Made by a program: the position numbers and the translations under genes. A stretch of 64,000 nucleotides of DNA from Stenotrophomonas sp. HITSZ_GD. Its GTDB lineage: Bacteria > Pseudomonadota > Gammaproteobacteria > Xanthomonadales > Xanthomonadaceae. The notes beneath the pieces are model-generated. The model ran no database searches, was not told where the DNA came from, and worked only from the letters and a program-made list of their open reading frames with translations. The DNA lies in the NCBI RefSeq assembly GCF_029543105.1, contig NZ_JARQXB010000005.1, positions 166,099-230,098 of the forward strand, in the 5' to 3' direction. Of the stretch, positions 53,084 through 61,598 are shown piece by piece (the stretch's first letter is position 1; each line of letters starts with the position of its first letter).

Positions 53084-53120
53084 CCCGGCCGTCGGAGAGA
53101 GAGCTCCGGGGACGGCCGGG
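53084..53120 (-). promoter_or_regulatory. Long intercistronic hairpin in the exporter operon
   Basis: Stem 53084-53093 with 53111-53120 (10 bp, G+C-rich). The loop itself can form a small GGAG/CTCC hairpin. It lies between permease I and permease II genes, and no T-tract follows on the minus strand. Possibly a processing or partial termination signal that sets subunit ratios. Confidence 0.45.
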
Positions 53121-53134
53121 TCAACGGAAAGCGG

Positions 53135-54436
53135 TTATTGGGACTTGAGCTGCAGCGCCGGGGCGACCTGGCAGGCACGCCATGCCGGCAACAGGCCGGC
53201 GAGCAGGCTGGCCGCCAGGGCGAGGACGAAGGTGGTGATGAGCATCAGCGGGTCCAGGTGCGCCAGTTCTGCGTAGCTGGCCGGCTGCTGCCGCACCGCC
53301 CACAGGCCAAGCAGTGCCAGCAACAAGCCGAGGATGCCGCCGGCCAGGCCGATCGTGCCGGCCTCCACCAACGCCTGCGCGAAGATCGAGCGGCGCGAGG
53401 CGCCCAGGGCGCGACGCACACCGATCTCGCCGCTGCGGCGCATGAACTTGGCCAGCAGCAGCCCGATCGTGTTGACCAGGCACACCACCAGGAAGCCGAA
53501 TGCCAGCCAGGTCTGCAGGCGCACGTCGTTGGGCACCACGTTCTTGAACTCCAGCCACTCCATCACGCTGCGCAGGCGCACGTTGGTCGGACGCTCGAAG
53601 CGGCCGGCCTGGCGCTGCTGGTCGGAGTAGTTGGACAGGTACTGGCGGAACTCGGACACCTTGGAGGCGTCGTCCAACTGCACCCAGTACTGCAGCCACA
53701 CGCAGGGGGCGCTCACCGAGGTCTCGTCCTTGCCCGAATCCCCCCAGCAGTCCATGGAGCCGGAGCGGCTGAACTTCAGGTCCACGGCGGTGGAGAAGGG
53801 CACGAACACTTCTTCCACCGTGCCGTAGCGGTCGCTGTTGAGGTCGTAGAAGCGCGGGGTCGGGCGCCAGTACTTGAGCACGCCGATGATGCGGAAGTCG
53901 TTCTGCTCCAGGCGGATCGTCTTGCCGACGCTGTTCTTGCCGTCAAACAGCTTCTCGTTGAGTTCCTTGGAGATCACCGCCACGCGTGCGCGGCCGGCGT
54001 CTTCGCTGGCGTTCCACGCGTTGCCGTACTCGAACGGCAAGCCGAACATCGGGAAGAAATCGGCCGAGGTGAAGCGGGCATCGGTGTTGAACGGGCGCAG
54101 CCCGGATTTCTCCGGCTCCAGCGCGATGTTGCCGCCGGTCATCACCGCCTGCCGGTCGGCCTTCTTCTCGGCGAGCATCTTCTCGGCATCGAAGCGGGTG
54201 ACCTGCTCGGAGGGCTCCTCGCCGGCGAGGTAGCCGTCCATCGAAGCCGGGTCCATCTGCACGTAGTACAGGTGGTCGCTGCGCCCCGGCAGCGGATCGC
54301 CGGAGAGGATGTAGAACACCGTCAGCGTGGTCATGCTGGTGCCGATGCCCAGTGCGATGGCCAGCACCATCAGCGAGGTCAGCACCTTGTTGCGGCGGAA
54401 GCTGCGCAGCGCGAGGTTGAAGTAGTAGCCGAACAT
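53135..54436 (-). CDS. FtsX/MacB-type ABC permease I of the exporter
   Basis: 433 residues starting MFGYYFNLALRSFRRNKVLT, the usual start of MacB-like permeases. Helix 1 (LTSLMVLAIALGIGTSMTTL), a periplasmic domain (FTSADFFPMFGLPFEYGNAW, VAVISKELNEKLFDGKNSVG), and three C-terminal helices with AKFMRRSGEIGVRRALGASR. The upstream open frame was rejected. Ten bases after the ATPase gene. Two Cys in MDCWGDS and SAPCVWL may form a periplasmic disulfide. Confidence 0.93.
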   Translation of the reverse strand: MFGYYFNLALRSFRRNKVLTSLMVLAIALGIGTSMTTLTVFYILSGDPLPGRSDHLYYVQMDPASMDGYLAGEEPSEQVTRFDAEKMLAEKKADRQAVMTGGNIALEPEKSGLRPFNTDARFTSADFFPMFGLPFEYGNAWNASEDAGRARVAVISKELNEKLFDGKNSVGKTIRLEQNDFRIIGVLKYWRPTPRFYDLNSDRYGTVEEVFVPFSTAVDLKFSRSGSMDCWGDSGKDETSVSAPCVWLQYWVQLDDASKVSEFRQYLSNYSDQQRQAGRFERPTNVRLRSVMEWLEFKNVVPNDVRLQTWLAFGFLVVCLVNTIGLLLAKFMRRSGEIGVRRALGASRRSIFAQALVEAGTIGLAGGILGLLLALLGLWAVRQQPASYAELAHLDPLMLITTFVLALAASLLAGLLPAWRACQVAPALQLKSQ

Positions 54437-54446
54437 GGCGCGGGCC

Positions 54447-55172
54447 TCACTCGTGGGCGGCGATCGGGGTGGGCACGCCCTGCGGGCGCAGCAGGACCGC
54501 ATCGCGCGCCAGGTCGGTGGCCTGGCCGTCGACGATGTGCACATTGCGCTGCGCACGCGCAGCCAGTTCCGGGTCGTGGGTCACCATGACGATGGTGGTG
54601 CCCTGGGCGTTGATCTCCTCCATCAGCTCCATCACCCCGCGTGCCATCTGCGAGTCGAGGTTGCCGGTCGGTTCGTCGGCCAGCAGCAGGCGCGGGCTAC
54701 CGGCCAACGCACGCGCGATGGCCGCGCGCTGCTGCTGGCCGCCGGACAGCTCGGCCGGGTAGTGCTTCATGCGCGAGCCCAGCCCGACCTTGCCCAGCGC
54801 ATCCTCGATGCGCGTGCGGCGCTCGGCCGCCGGCATGCCGCGGTAGCGCAGCGGCACGTCCACGTTGTCGAACAGGTTGAGGTCCGGGATCAGGTTGAAG
54901 CCCTGGAAGATGAAGCCGATCTTGCGGTTGCGCAGGCGCGAGCGGGCATCGTCGCTGAGGTGGCTCACATCCTCGCCGTCGAGCAGGTACTGGCCGCTGG
55001 TGAAGGTTTCCAGCAGGCCGGCGATGTTGAGGAAAGTGGTCTTGCCCGAACCGGACGGGCCGGTCACGGCGACGAACTCGCCTTCGCGCACGTGCAGGTC
55101 GAGCGAGCGCAGCGCGTGGGTTTCCACCTGTTCGGTGCGGAAGACCTTGGAGACCGACTGCATCTGGAGCAT
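54447..55172 (-). CDS. MacB/LolD-type ABC ATPase of the exporter
   Basis: 241 residues. Walker A GPSGSGKTTFLNIAGLL, Q-loop IGFIFQGFNLIPDLNLFDNV, signature LSGGQQQRAAIARAL, Walker B LLLADEPTGNLDS, switch VTHDPELA. Type VII (mechanotransmission) exporters use such ATPases. I start at MLQMQSVSKVF, where the family begins; an in-frame upstream codon would add 15 unconserved residues. Between the adaptor gene (44-base gap) and permease I. Confidence 0.95.
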   Translation of the reverse strand: MLQMQSVSKVFRTEQVETHALRSLDLHVREGEFVAVTGPSGSGKTTFLNIAGLLETFTSGQYLLDGEDVSHLSDDARSRLRNRKIGFIFQGFNLIPDLNLFDNVDVPLRYRGMPAAERRTRIEDALGKVGLGSRMKHYPAELSGGQQQRAAIARALAGSPRLLLADEPTGNLDSQMARGVMELMEEINAQGTTIVMVTHDPELAARAQRNVHIVDGQATDLARDAVLLRPQGVPTPIAAHE

Positions 55173-55216
55173 GGGGCGTTCCTTCTGGGTTTGAGGAATG
55201 ACAGGGTGGAAAGGCA

Positions 55217-56491
55217 TCAGTGGACGGTGACGCGTTCGGCATCGCCGAACTGGTCGCTGCCGGAGACGACCACGCGGTCGCCCGGCTGCAAGCCGGAGAT
55301 CACCTCGATCTCGCCGAGGCTGGCGGCGCCGAGCTGCACGGGACGACGCACCGCCGCGCTGCCGTCCATGACGTAGGCATAGCGGCCGCCGGACTGTTCG
55401 ACGAACGGGCCGCGCTCGACCTTGAGCACGTTGCGGCGGGTATCCATCACCACCCGCGCGCTCATGCGCTGGTTCTGGCGCAGGCCGGCCGGCTGCTTGT
55501 CGCTGAAGCGGATGCGCGCGTTGACCTCGCCGTTGACGACCTCGGGCGATACCGCCGAGATCGCGCCGGCGAAAGGTTCGCCGCTGCCGCTGGTGAGCTG
55601 CGCCGGCATGCCGATCGCCAGGTCGCGGGCGAAGCTCTCCGGCACCTTGATCTCGATCTCGAACTTGGACAGGTCCACCACGCCCAGGATCGGCGCGTTC
55701 GCCGCCACGTTGGTGTGCTGGGTGGCCTGCACCTGGCCCACCTGGCCGTCGAACGGGGCGCGCAGGGTCAGCGCGTCGACCTGGCGCTGCACTTCGGCCA
55801 CCACCGCGCGCTGGCGATCAGCCAGCAGGCGCTTGTTGCGTGCATCCAGGTCGGCGCCCTGGCTTTCCAGCGCCGAGTCCTTCTGCGCGTGCTGCAGTTC
55901 GATCTCGGCCTTCTTCAGTTCATCGCGCGCCTTGGCCAGGTCGACCTCCGGCACCGCGCCGCCATCGAAGCCGCGCTGGTAGCGGGCCAGGTCGCGCTCG
56001 GCGGCAGTGCGCACCAGGCCGGCCTGGTCGGTGGTCTTGCTGGCGGTGGCGCGGGCGAGCACGGCGTCGAGCGCGGCGCGGCTGGCTTCCGCTTCCAGGC
56101 CGGCGAGAGTGGCCTGCTCCTGCGCCAGCTTGCTGCGCAGTTCCGGGCTGTCGATCACCGCCAGCTCCTGGCCCTGCTTGACCACGTCGCCGGCCACCAC
56201 CTTCAGGGTGACCGTGCCGGCGGAGATCGCATACAGGACCGGGCTGTTGGCGGCGATCACCCGGCCATCGGCGGAGATGTCGCGCACCAGGTCGCCGCGC
56301 TGCACTTCGGCGATGCGCACGCGCGAGGCCTGGAAGGAGCGGCTGCCCGCCAGCCAGCCCGAGACGGCCCACGCAATGCCCACCAGGACCACCACGGCGG
56401 CGACGCCCGGCCAGATCCAGCGGCGCCACGGCGCGGGCGCGGCCTGGCGGGAGATGACGTGGTCCTGGGCAGAGGTGTCGCGGATGGCCAT
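55217..56491 (-). CDS. MacA-like periplasmic adaptor protein (HlyD/RND-MFP family)
   Basis: 424 residues. A short cytoplasmic basic N-terminus, one membrane anchor (WPGVAAVVVLVGIAWAVSGW), then barrel-sandwich hybrid halves (ISAGTVTLKVVAGDVVKQGQ; LTLRAPFDGQVGQVQATQHT) flanking a long coiled coil (about 150-235, LAQEQATLAGLEAEASRAAL, KARDELKKAEIELQHAQKDS), and a C-terminal beta-barrel. It joins the ABC pump to an outer-membrane channel such as TolC, not encoded here. First gene after the sigma-54 promoter. Start MAIRDTSAQD. Confidence 0.93.
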   Translation of the reverse strand: MAIRDTSAQDHVISRQAAPAPWRRWIWPGVAAVVVLVGIAWAVSGWLAGSRSFQASRVRIAEVQRGDLVRDISADGRVIAANSPVLYAISAGTVTLKVVAGDVVKQGQELAVIDSPELRSKLAQEQATLAGLEAEASRAALDAVLARATASKTTDQAGLVRTAAERDLARYQRGFDGGAVPEVDLAKARDELKKAEIELQHAQKDSALESQGADLDARNKRLLADRQRAVVAEVQRQVDALTLRAPFDGQVGQVQATQHTNVAANAPILGVVDLSKFEIEIKVPESFARDLAIGMPAQLTSGSGEPFAGAISAVSPEVVNGEVNARIRFSDKQPAGLRQNQRMSARVVMDTRRNVLKVERGPFVEQSGGRYAYVMDGSAAVRRPVQLGAASLGEIEVISGLQPGDRVVVSGSDQFGDAERVTVH

Positions 56492-56524
56492 GGGTGCTTG
56501 GAGGGATGGAGTCCGCCAGATCAA

Positions 56525-56540
56525 AGCAGTTTCCGTGCCA
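56525..56540 (-). promoter_or_regulatory. Sigma-54 (-24/-12) promoter of the exporter operon
   Basis: Read on the minus strand the sequence is TGGCACGGAAACTGCT, which matches the consensus TGGCACGNNNNTTGCW at every fixed position but one (C for T). The GG and GC elements have the required spacing. Transcription would begin near 56514, about 23 bases before the adaptor start codon. An IHF-like sequence (ATTCAATGACTTG on the minus strand, one mismatch, 56545-56557) lies just upstream. Confidence 0.85.
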
Positions 56541-56583
56541 CATGCAAGTCATTGAATTCAAAGCATGTACGCAGGGGGCGGAA

Positions 56584-56670
56584 GTGTCCGCAGTGTCCGC
56601 GGACACCGCGGCGGACGCGATGTCCGGCCGTGGTCAGGGGTCGGTCAGAAACGGACATGGCACAATGTCC
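56584..56670. promoter_or_regulatory. Cluster of TGTCC/GGACA half-sites, candidate enhancer
   Basis: Inverted repeats: a perfect 14-bp palindrome GTGTCCGCGGACAC (56593-56606) preceded by an extra GTGTCCGC at 56584-56591; CGGAC/GTCCG (56612-56616 with 56622-56626); and GGACAT/ATGTCC (56653-56658 with 56665-56670). They lie about 70-155 bases upstream of the sigma-54 start site, the normal distance for an NtrC-type activator. They also sit just upstream of glmS on the other strand. Confidence 0.7.
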
Positions 56671-56693
56671 ACCTTTACCCCGGCAGACTCTCC

Positions 56694-58523
56694 ATGTGCG
56701 GCATTGTTGGCGCGATCGCGGATCGCGATGTGGTTCCCGTCCTGATCGAAGGGCTCAAGCGCCTGGAATACCGCGGCTATGACTCCTCCGGCATTGCCGT
56801 GCTGGATGGCCCGCAGCTGCGCCGCGTGCGCAGGACGGGGCGGGTATCGGAGATGGCCGCGGCTGCCGAGGCCGAGGGCTTCTCCGCCCGCCTGGGCATC
56901 GGCCACACCCGTTGGGCCACCCACGGCGGGGTGACCGAGGCCAACGCCCATCCGCACATCAGCCACGGCGTGGCGCTGGTGCACAACGGCATCATCGAGA
57001 ACCACGAGGCCAAGCGCGAAGAACTGCGCGCGCTGGGCTACGTGTTCGAGTCGCAGACCGATACCGAGGTCATCGCGCACCTGATCCACCACCATCTGCA
57101 GCAGGGCCGCGACCTGCTGGGCGCGTTGCAGGTCACGGTGAAGGAACTTACCGGCGCCTACGCGTTGGCGGTGGTCAGCCAGGCCGAGCCGGAGCGGCTG
57201 GTGGTCGCCCGCATGGGCTGCCCGCTGCTGGTCGGCCTGGGTGAAGGCGAACAGTTCGTCGCCTCGGACGTGTCGGCGATCGTGCAGGCCACGCGCCAGG
57301 TGATCTTCCTGGAAGAAGGCGATACCGCCGAGCTGCGCCGCGAGAGCGTGCGGGTGTTCGACGAACACGGTGCGTCGGTCGAGCGGCCGGTGCATGTGTC
57401 GGACGTGTCGCTGGCTTCGCTGGAGCTGGGACCGTATCGCCACTTCATGCAGAAGGAAATCCACGAGCAGCCGCGCGCGCTGTCGGACACCATCGAGGCG
57501 GCCATCGACGCCGGCGGCTTTCCGGCCGAACTGTTCGGCCGGGAAGCCGCCGAGGTGCTGCGCGATATCGAAGGTGTGCAGATCCTGGCGTGCGGCACCA
57601 GCTATTACGCCGGCTTGACCGCGCGCTACTGGATCGAAGCCATCGCCGGGCTGCCGTGCAGCGTGGAGATTGCCAGCGAGTACCGCTACCGCGCGGCCTA
57701 TGCGAACCCCAAGCACCTGGTGGTGACGATTTCGCAGTCCGGAGAAACGCTGGACACGATGGAGGCGCTCAAGTACGCCAAGTCGCTCGGCCACAAGCAC
57801 ACGCTGTCGATCTGCAACGTGCCGGAAAGCGCGATCCCGCGCGCCAGCGAACTGGTGTGCTACACCCGCGCCGGCGCCGAGATCGGTGTGGCTTCCACCA
57901 AGGCGTTCACCACCCAGCTGGCGGTGCTGTTCCAGCTGACGGTGGTGCTGGGCAAGCTGCACGGCCGCATCGACGCCGCGCAGGAAGCCGACTACCTGGA
58001 GCAGCTGCGCTTCCTGCCTGGCAGCGTGCAGCACGCGCTGAACCTGGAGCCGCAGATCATGGCGTGGGCCGAACGCTTCGCCACCCACCAGAACGCGTTG
58101 TTCCTGGGCCGCGGCCTGCATTACCCGATCGCGCTGGAAGGCGCGCTCAAGCTCAAGGAGATCTCCTACATCCATGCCGAGGCCTATCCGGCGGGCGAAC
58201 TGAAGCACGGGCCGCTGGCGCTGGTGGATGCCGCGATGCCGGTGGTGGTGATCGCGCCGAACGACCGCCTGCTGGAAAAGGTGAAGTCCAACATGCAGGA
58301 AGTGCGCGCACGCGGCGGCGAGCTGTTCGTGTTCACCGACCAGGACAGCCACTTCACCGAATCGGAGGGCGTGCACCTGATGCGCACCCCGCGCCACGTC
58401 GGCGTGCTGAGCCCGATCGTCCACACCATTCCGGTGCAGCTGCTGGCCTATCACACCGCGCTGGCGCGCGGCACCGACGTGGACAAGCCGCGCAACCTGG
58501 CCAAGTCCGTCACCGTCGAATAA
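56694..58523 (+). CDS. glmS: Glutamine-fructose-6-phosphate aminotransferase
   Basis: 609 residues. Makes glucosamine-6-phosphate from fructose-6-phosphate and glutamine, the first step to UDP-GlcNAc. The N-terminal Ntn amidotransferase has the catalytic Cys2 in [13 protein letters not shown], with [20 protein letters not shown]. Two SIS domains ([52 protein letters not shown]) and the end NLAKSVTVE complete it. Start at ATG 56694. No glmS ribozyme is expected or seen. Confidence 0.98.
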   Translation: MCGIVGAIADRDVVPVLIEGLKRLEYRGYDSSGIAVLDGPQLRRVRRTGRVSEMAAAAEAEGFSARLGIGHTRWATHGGVTEANAHPHISHGVALVHNGIIENHEAKREELRALGYVFESQTDTEVIAHLIHHHLQQGRDLLGALQVTVKELTGAYALAVVSQAEPERLVVARMGCPLLVGLGEGEQFVASDVSAIVQATRQVIFLEEGDTAELRRESVRVFDEHGASVERPVHVSDVSLASLELGPYRHFMQKEIHEQPRALSDTIEAAIDAGGFPAELFGREAAEVLRDIEGVQILACGTSYYAGLTARYWIEAIAGLPCSVEIASEYRYRAAYANPKHLVVTISQSGETLDTMEALKYAKSLGHKHTLSICNVPESAIPRASELVCYTRAGAEIGVASTKAFTTQLAVLFQLTVVLGKLHGRIDAAQEADYLEQLRFLPGSVQHALNLEPQIMAWAERFATHQNALFLGRGLHYPIALEGALKLKEISYIHAEAYPAGELKHGPLALVDAAMPVVVIAPNDRLLEKVKSNMQEVRARGGELFVFTDQDSHFTESEGVHLMRTPRHVGVLSPIVHTIPVQLLAYHTALARGTDVDKPRNLAKSVTVE

Positions 58524-58544
58524 AGCATTCAGGCTGAACCGGTC

Positions 58545-58594
58545 AGCGGCGCACGGCAGCTGCGCCGCTCCGTCTCACGGATTGAGACGGAGCG
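58545..58594. terminator. Two overlapping hairpins between glmS and the radical SAM gene
   Basis: Stem 1: 58545-58553 with 58561-58569 (9 bp, 7-base loop). Stem 2: 58566-58577 with 58583-58594 (12 bp perfect, 5-base loop). Their arms share four bases, so they compete or stack. No T-tract. Likely end of the glmS transcript, or a switchable leader for the downstream repair genes. Confidence 0.55.
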
Positions 58595-58610
58595 TGTCCA
58601 CAGTCCCACG

Positions 58611-59855
58611 ATGGAACTCATGGACAAGCTGGCGGTGCTGGCCGATGCCGCGAAATACGATGCCTCCTGCGCCTCCAGTGGCGCGGGCAAGCGGAACTCG
58701 CTGGGCACTGGCGGGATCGGCAGCACCGAGGGCATGGGCATCTGCCACTCCTACACGCCCGATGGCCGGTGCGTGTCGCTGCTCAAGATCCTGCTGACCA
58801 ACTTCTGCATCTTCGATTGCGCTTACTGCGTCAACCGCGTGTCCAGCAACGTGCGCCGCGCGCGCTTCACGCCGGAGGAAGTGGTGCGGCTGACGCTGGA
58901 TTTCTACAAGCGCAACTACATCGAAGGCTTGTTCCTCTCCAGCGGCATCATCCGCGACAGCGACTACACCATGGAGCAGCTGGTGGCGGTGGCGCGTTCG
59001 CTGCGCGAGGAGCATCGGTTCGCTGGCTACATCCATCTCAAGACGATTCCCGACGCGGCGCCCGAGCTGCTGGCCGCCGCGGGCCGGTATGCCGACCGCC
59101 TCAGCATCAATGTCGAACTGCCCACCGAGGGCGCCCTGGGCCGGCTCGCACCGGAGAAAAGCCAGCCGCGCATCCGTGCGGCGATGGGCGAGCTGCGCTG
59201 GCGTATCGAGGAAGGCGTCGAAGCGCGCAAGGCGGCCGCGCCCGGCCGCGCCAAGCCGCCGCGGTTCGCGCCGGCCGGGCAGAGCACGCAGATGATCGTC
59301 GGCGCCGATGGCGAGGCGGATCGCACGATCCTGGCCACCTCCGACAACCTCTACGGCAACTTCCGGCTGCGGCGCGTGTACTACTCCGCCTTCAGCCCGA
59401 TTCCCGACGCCTCCACGCGCCTGCCGCTGCAGGCGCCGCCGCTGCAGCGCGAGAACCGGCTGTACCAGGCGGACTGGCTGCTGCGCTTTTATGGCTTTTC
59501 CGTGGAGGAGATCGTGCCGGCGCAATCTGCCGGCATGCTCGACCTGGACATCGACCCGAAGCTGGCCTGGGCCTTGCGCCATCCCGAGCAGTTCCCGGTC
59601 GATATCAACGTGGCGAGCCGCGAAACGTTGCTGCGCGTGCCCGGGTTGGGGACGCGCAGCGTGGGGCGAATCGTCACGGCACGCCGGCACGGCCGGCTGC
59701 GCTTCGCGGATTTGCAGCGGCTGCGGCTGCCGATGAAAAAGGTGGCGCCATTCATCCGCGTGCTCGACCACCATCCGCGCGGGCAGCTGGATGATCCCGC
59801 GCGCCTGCGCGCTTCGCTGGCGCCGGCGCCGCGCCAGGCCAGCCTGTTCGACTGA
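58611..59855 (+). CDS. Radical SAM protein with C-terminal HhH motif, putative DNA modification/repair
   Basis: 414 residues. The radical-SAM 4Fe-4S motif is in LTNFCIFDCAYCVNR (C-x3-C-x2-C). Preceded by the conserved DASCASSGAGKRN and GICHSYTPDGRC. The C-terminal ~90 residues contain helix-hairpin-helix elements (DINVASRETLLRVPGLGTRS, FADLQRLRLPMKKVAPFI) that usually bind DNA. This matches the family described as putative DNA modification/repair radical SAM protein, normally encoded next to a DUF4130 protein, as here (9 bases apart). The reaction is unknown. Confidence 0.88.
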   Translation: MELMDKLAVLADAAKYDASCASSGAGKRNSLGTGGIGSTEGMGICHSYTPDGRCVSLLKILLTNFCIFDCAYCVNRVSSNVRRARFTPEEVVRLTLDFYKRNYIEGLFLSSGIIRDSDYTMEQLVAVARSLREEHRFAGYIHLKTIPDAAPELLAAAGRYADRLSINVELPTEGALGRLAPEKSQPRIRAAMGELRWRIEEGVEARKAAAPGRAKPPRFAPAGQSTQMIVGADGEADRTILATSDNLYGNFRLRRVYYSAFSPIPDASTRLPLQAPPLQRENRLYQADWLLRFYGFSVEEIVPAQSAGMLDLDIDPKLAWALRHPEQFPVDINVASRETLLRVPGLGTRSVGRIVTARRHGRLRFADLQRLRLPMKKVAPFIRVLDHHPRGQLDDPARLRASLAPAPRQASLFD

Positions 59856-59864
59856 TTCCCGGCG

Positions 59865-61337
59865 ATGCACCTGCTGAATGTCGAACCTGCTTGGGACGCC
59901 ACCGCCTGGCGCGTGCAGGCGCGCAAGGCGCTGGGGGCCGGTTGGCCGCCGGAATCCCTCCGCTGGGACGACGCCGCGCAGGGTGGCTTGGCCTTCGACT
60001 CGCCTGCAGAGGCCACGCCTGTCGCCGTGCCCGCCCCGCAGTTTCGCGTCTCGCGCGACTTCATCGCGCTGGCCGAGGCCGTCTGCTGTCATCGCGATCC
60101 GCAGCGGCATGCGTTGCTGTACCGCCTGCTGTGGCGCATGGCGCACGGCGAGCCGCGCTTGATCGAGCGCAGCACCGACCCGGACGTGCACCGCGCGCGC
60201 GAGCTGGAAAAATCCGTGCGTCGCGATACGCACAAGATGAAGGCGTTCGTGCGCTTTCGCGCGCTGGCCGGCGAGGCGGAGCATTACGTCGCGTGGTTCG
60301 AGCCCGAGCACCTGATCGTGGACCGTGTGGCGCCGTTCTTTGCCCGGCGCTTCGCCGGCATGCGCTGGGCGATCCTGACCCCGTACCGCAGCGTGCGCTG
60401 GGCGGAGGGCCAGTTGCACTTCGGCGACGGCACCACGCGCGCCGCCGCGCCCGCGGACGATGAGCAGGAATCGCTGTGGCGCACGTACTACGCGAACATC
60501 TTCAATCCGGCCCGCCTCAACCCGCGGATGATGCGTCAGGAGATGCCGCAGAAGTACTGGGGACTGTTGCCGGAGGCGCGCCTGCTGCCGGACCTCGTGC
60601 GCGAAGCCGGCCCACGCATGCAGGCCATGGCCGAGCGCGCGCCGGCGCCCGTCCGGCGGCGCGTGCCCGTCCGCGCGGCGGAAGCCCCATCGCCCGCACC
60701 GCAAACGCTGGATGCGCTGGCCCAGGGGTTGGTCGCGTGCCGGCGGTGTCCGCTGTGGGAGCCGGCCACGCAGGCGGTGCGCGGCGAAGGCCCCGCGACG
60801 GTGAAGATCATGCTGGTGGGCGAGCAGCCGGGCGACGCGGAAGATCTCACGGGCCGCCCCTTCGTGGGGCCGGCAGGCCAGCTGCTCGATGAAGTGCTGC
60901 GCTCGCTGGGGTTGGACCGGCGCGTCATGTTCGTCACCAATGCGGTGAAGCACTTCCGTTTCGAACAGCGCGGCAAGCGGCGCCTGCATCGCAACCCCGA
61001 GCGCATGCACGTGCAGGCCTGTGGCCATTGGCTGCAGCGCGAGCTGGACCTCGTGCGGCCGCAGATCGTCGTGGCGCTCGGCGGTACGGCGGCCCTCGCG
61101 CTGTTCGGCCCGGACTTCCGGCTGTCCGCGCAGCGCGGCCAATGGCAGGTGATGGAAAGCGGCGTGCGCGCGTTCGCTACCTATCACCCTTCCGCGGTGC
61201 TGCGCCAGCCGCCGGGGCAGCGCGACGTGTGGCGGCAAAGCCTGCAGGCGGATCTGGCACTGCTGTGCGATGAGATGCCCGGGCATGCCGCAGGCGACGA
61301 AGCACATCGGCCGAGCGAATCAAGCGTGGCGGGCTAG
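59865..61337 (+). CDS. DUF4130-UdgX fusion, uracil-DNA crosslinking repair protein
   Basis: 490 residues in two parts. Residues ~1-240 are the DUF4130 / putative DNA metabolism domain (KMKAFVRFRALAGEAEHYVA, FFARRFAGMRWAILTPYRSV, WRTYYANIFNPARLNPRMM). Residues ~285-470 are a family-4-like uracil-DNA glycosylase of the UdgX group: Fe-S Cys in ACRRCPLW and QACGHWL, MLVGEQPGDAEDLTGRPFVG, the UdgX-specific loop FEQRGKRRLHRNP and FATYHPSAVLR. In characterised UdgX the His of this loop (here H375) becomes covalently linked to the abasic site. Linked to the HhH radical SAM gene. Confidence 0.9.
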   Translation: MHLLNVEPAWDATAWRVQARKALGAGWPPESLRWDDAAQGGLAFDSPAEATPVAVPAPQFRVSRDFIALAEAVCCHRDPQRHALLYRLLWRMAHGEPRLIERSTDPDVHRARELEKSVRRDTHKMKAFVRFRALAGEAEHYVAWFEPEHLIVDRVAPFFARRFAGMRWAILTPYRSVRWAEGQLHFGDGTTRAAAPADDEQESLWRTYYANIFNPARLNPRMMRQEMPQKYWGLLPEARLLPDLVREAGPRMQAMAERAPAPVRRRVPVRAAEAPSPAPQTLDALAQGLVACRRCPLWEPATQAVRGEGPATVKIMLVGEQPGDAEDLTGRPFVGPAGQLLDEVLRSLGLDRRVMFVTNAVKHFRFEQRGKRRLHRNPERMHVQACGHWLQRELDLVRPQIVVALGGTAALALFGPDFRLSAQRGQWQVMESGVRAFATYHPSAVLRQPPGQRDVWRQSLQADLALLCDEMPGHAAGDEAHRPSESSVAG

Positions 61338-61369
61338 GGCCCGATCCACGCGCCACGAAAAACCGTGAG

Positions 61370-61390
61370 GGCCGCGCATCCACGCGGCCC
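61370..61390 (-). terminator. Hairpin ending the small-peptide transcript
   Basis: An 8-bp perfect G+C stem (61370-61377 with 61383-61390), loop of five. Read on the minus strand it follows the stop of the third small gene (61401) and is followed after six bases by TTTTT. Can also serve the UdgX gene on the plus strand, without T-tract there. Confidence 0.6.
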
Positions 61391-61400
61391 GTGCCTCTAC

Positions 61401-61589
61401 TCAGCCGCCACTGGCCGACGGACTGTGCGGCTCCTGCCGATTGTCGCCGCGGGCGAGCTGCTTCCCCGTGTAGTAGCCGGCCACGAAAGCCCCGAAGACC
61501 ATCCAGGCGATCAGTACCACAAGGCCGGAGCCATGGTTTCGTCGTCCGTTGGCGGACGCCGGCTTGGCGATGGGGCGATCATGCGTCAC
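61401..61589 (-). CDS. Small membrane peptide, related to the GG-leader peptide upstream but lacking the leader
   Basis: 62 residues from GTG nine bases after the stop of the preceding peptide gene. A basic N-terminus (ANGRRNHGSG) leads into one hydrophobic helix LVVLIAWMVFGAFVAGYYTG, then KQLARGDNRQ. The end of the helix plus GKQLARGDN mirrors GKDLAQRDN in the neighbouring leader peptide, so the two cores look related. There is no GG leader. Could be an immunity or accessory peptide, or a paralogue that lost its leader. Start codon is uncertain. Confidence 0.55.
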   Translation of the reverse strand: MTHDRPIAKPASANGRRNHGSGLVVLIAWMVFGAFVAGYYTGKQLARGDNRQEPHSPSASGG

Positions 61590-61598
61590 GGCACGTAC

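Noticed and set aside
56658..56673. A second sigma-54 promoter on the plus strand facing glmS (TGGCACAATGTCCACC)
   Set aside because: The -24 half TGGCAC is present, but the required GC at -12 is missing at the right spacing.
56541..56693. glmS ribozyme in the glmS leader
   Set aside because: That ribozyme is known from Gram-positive bacteria and none of its core is visible; the structure here is explained by activator dyads.
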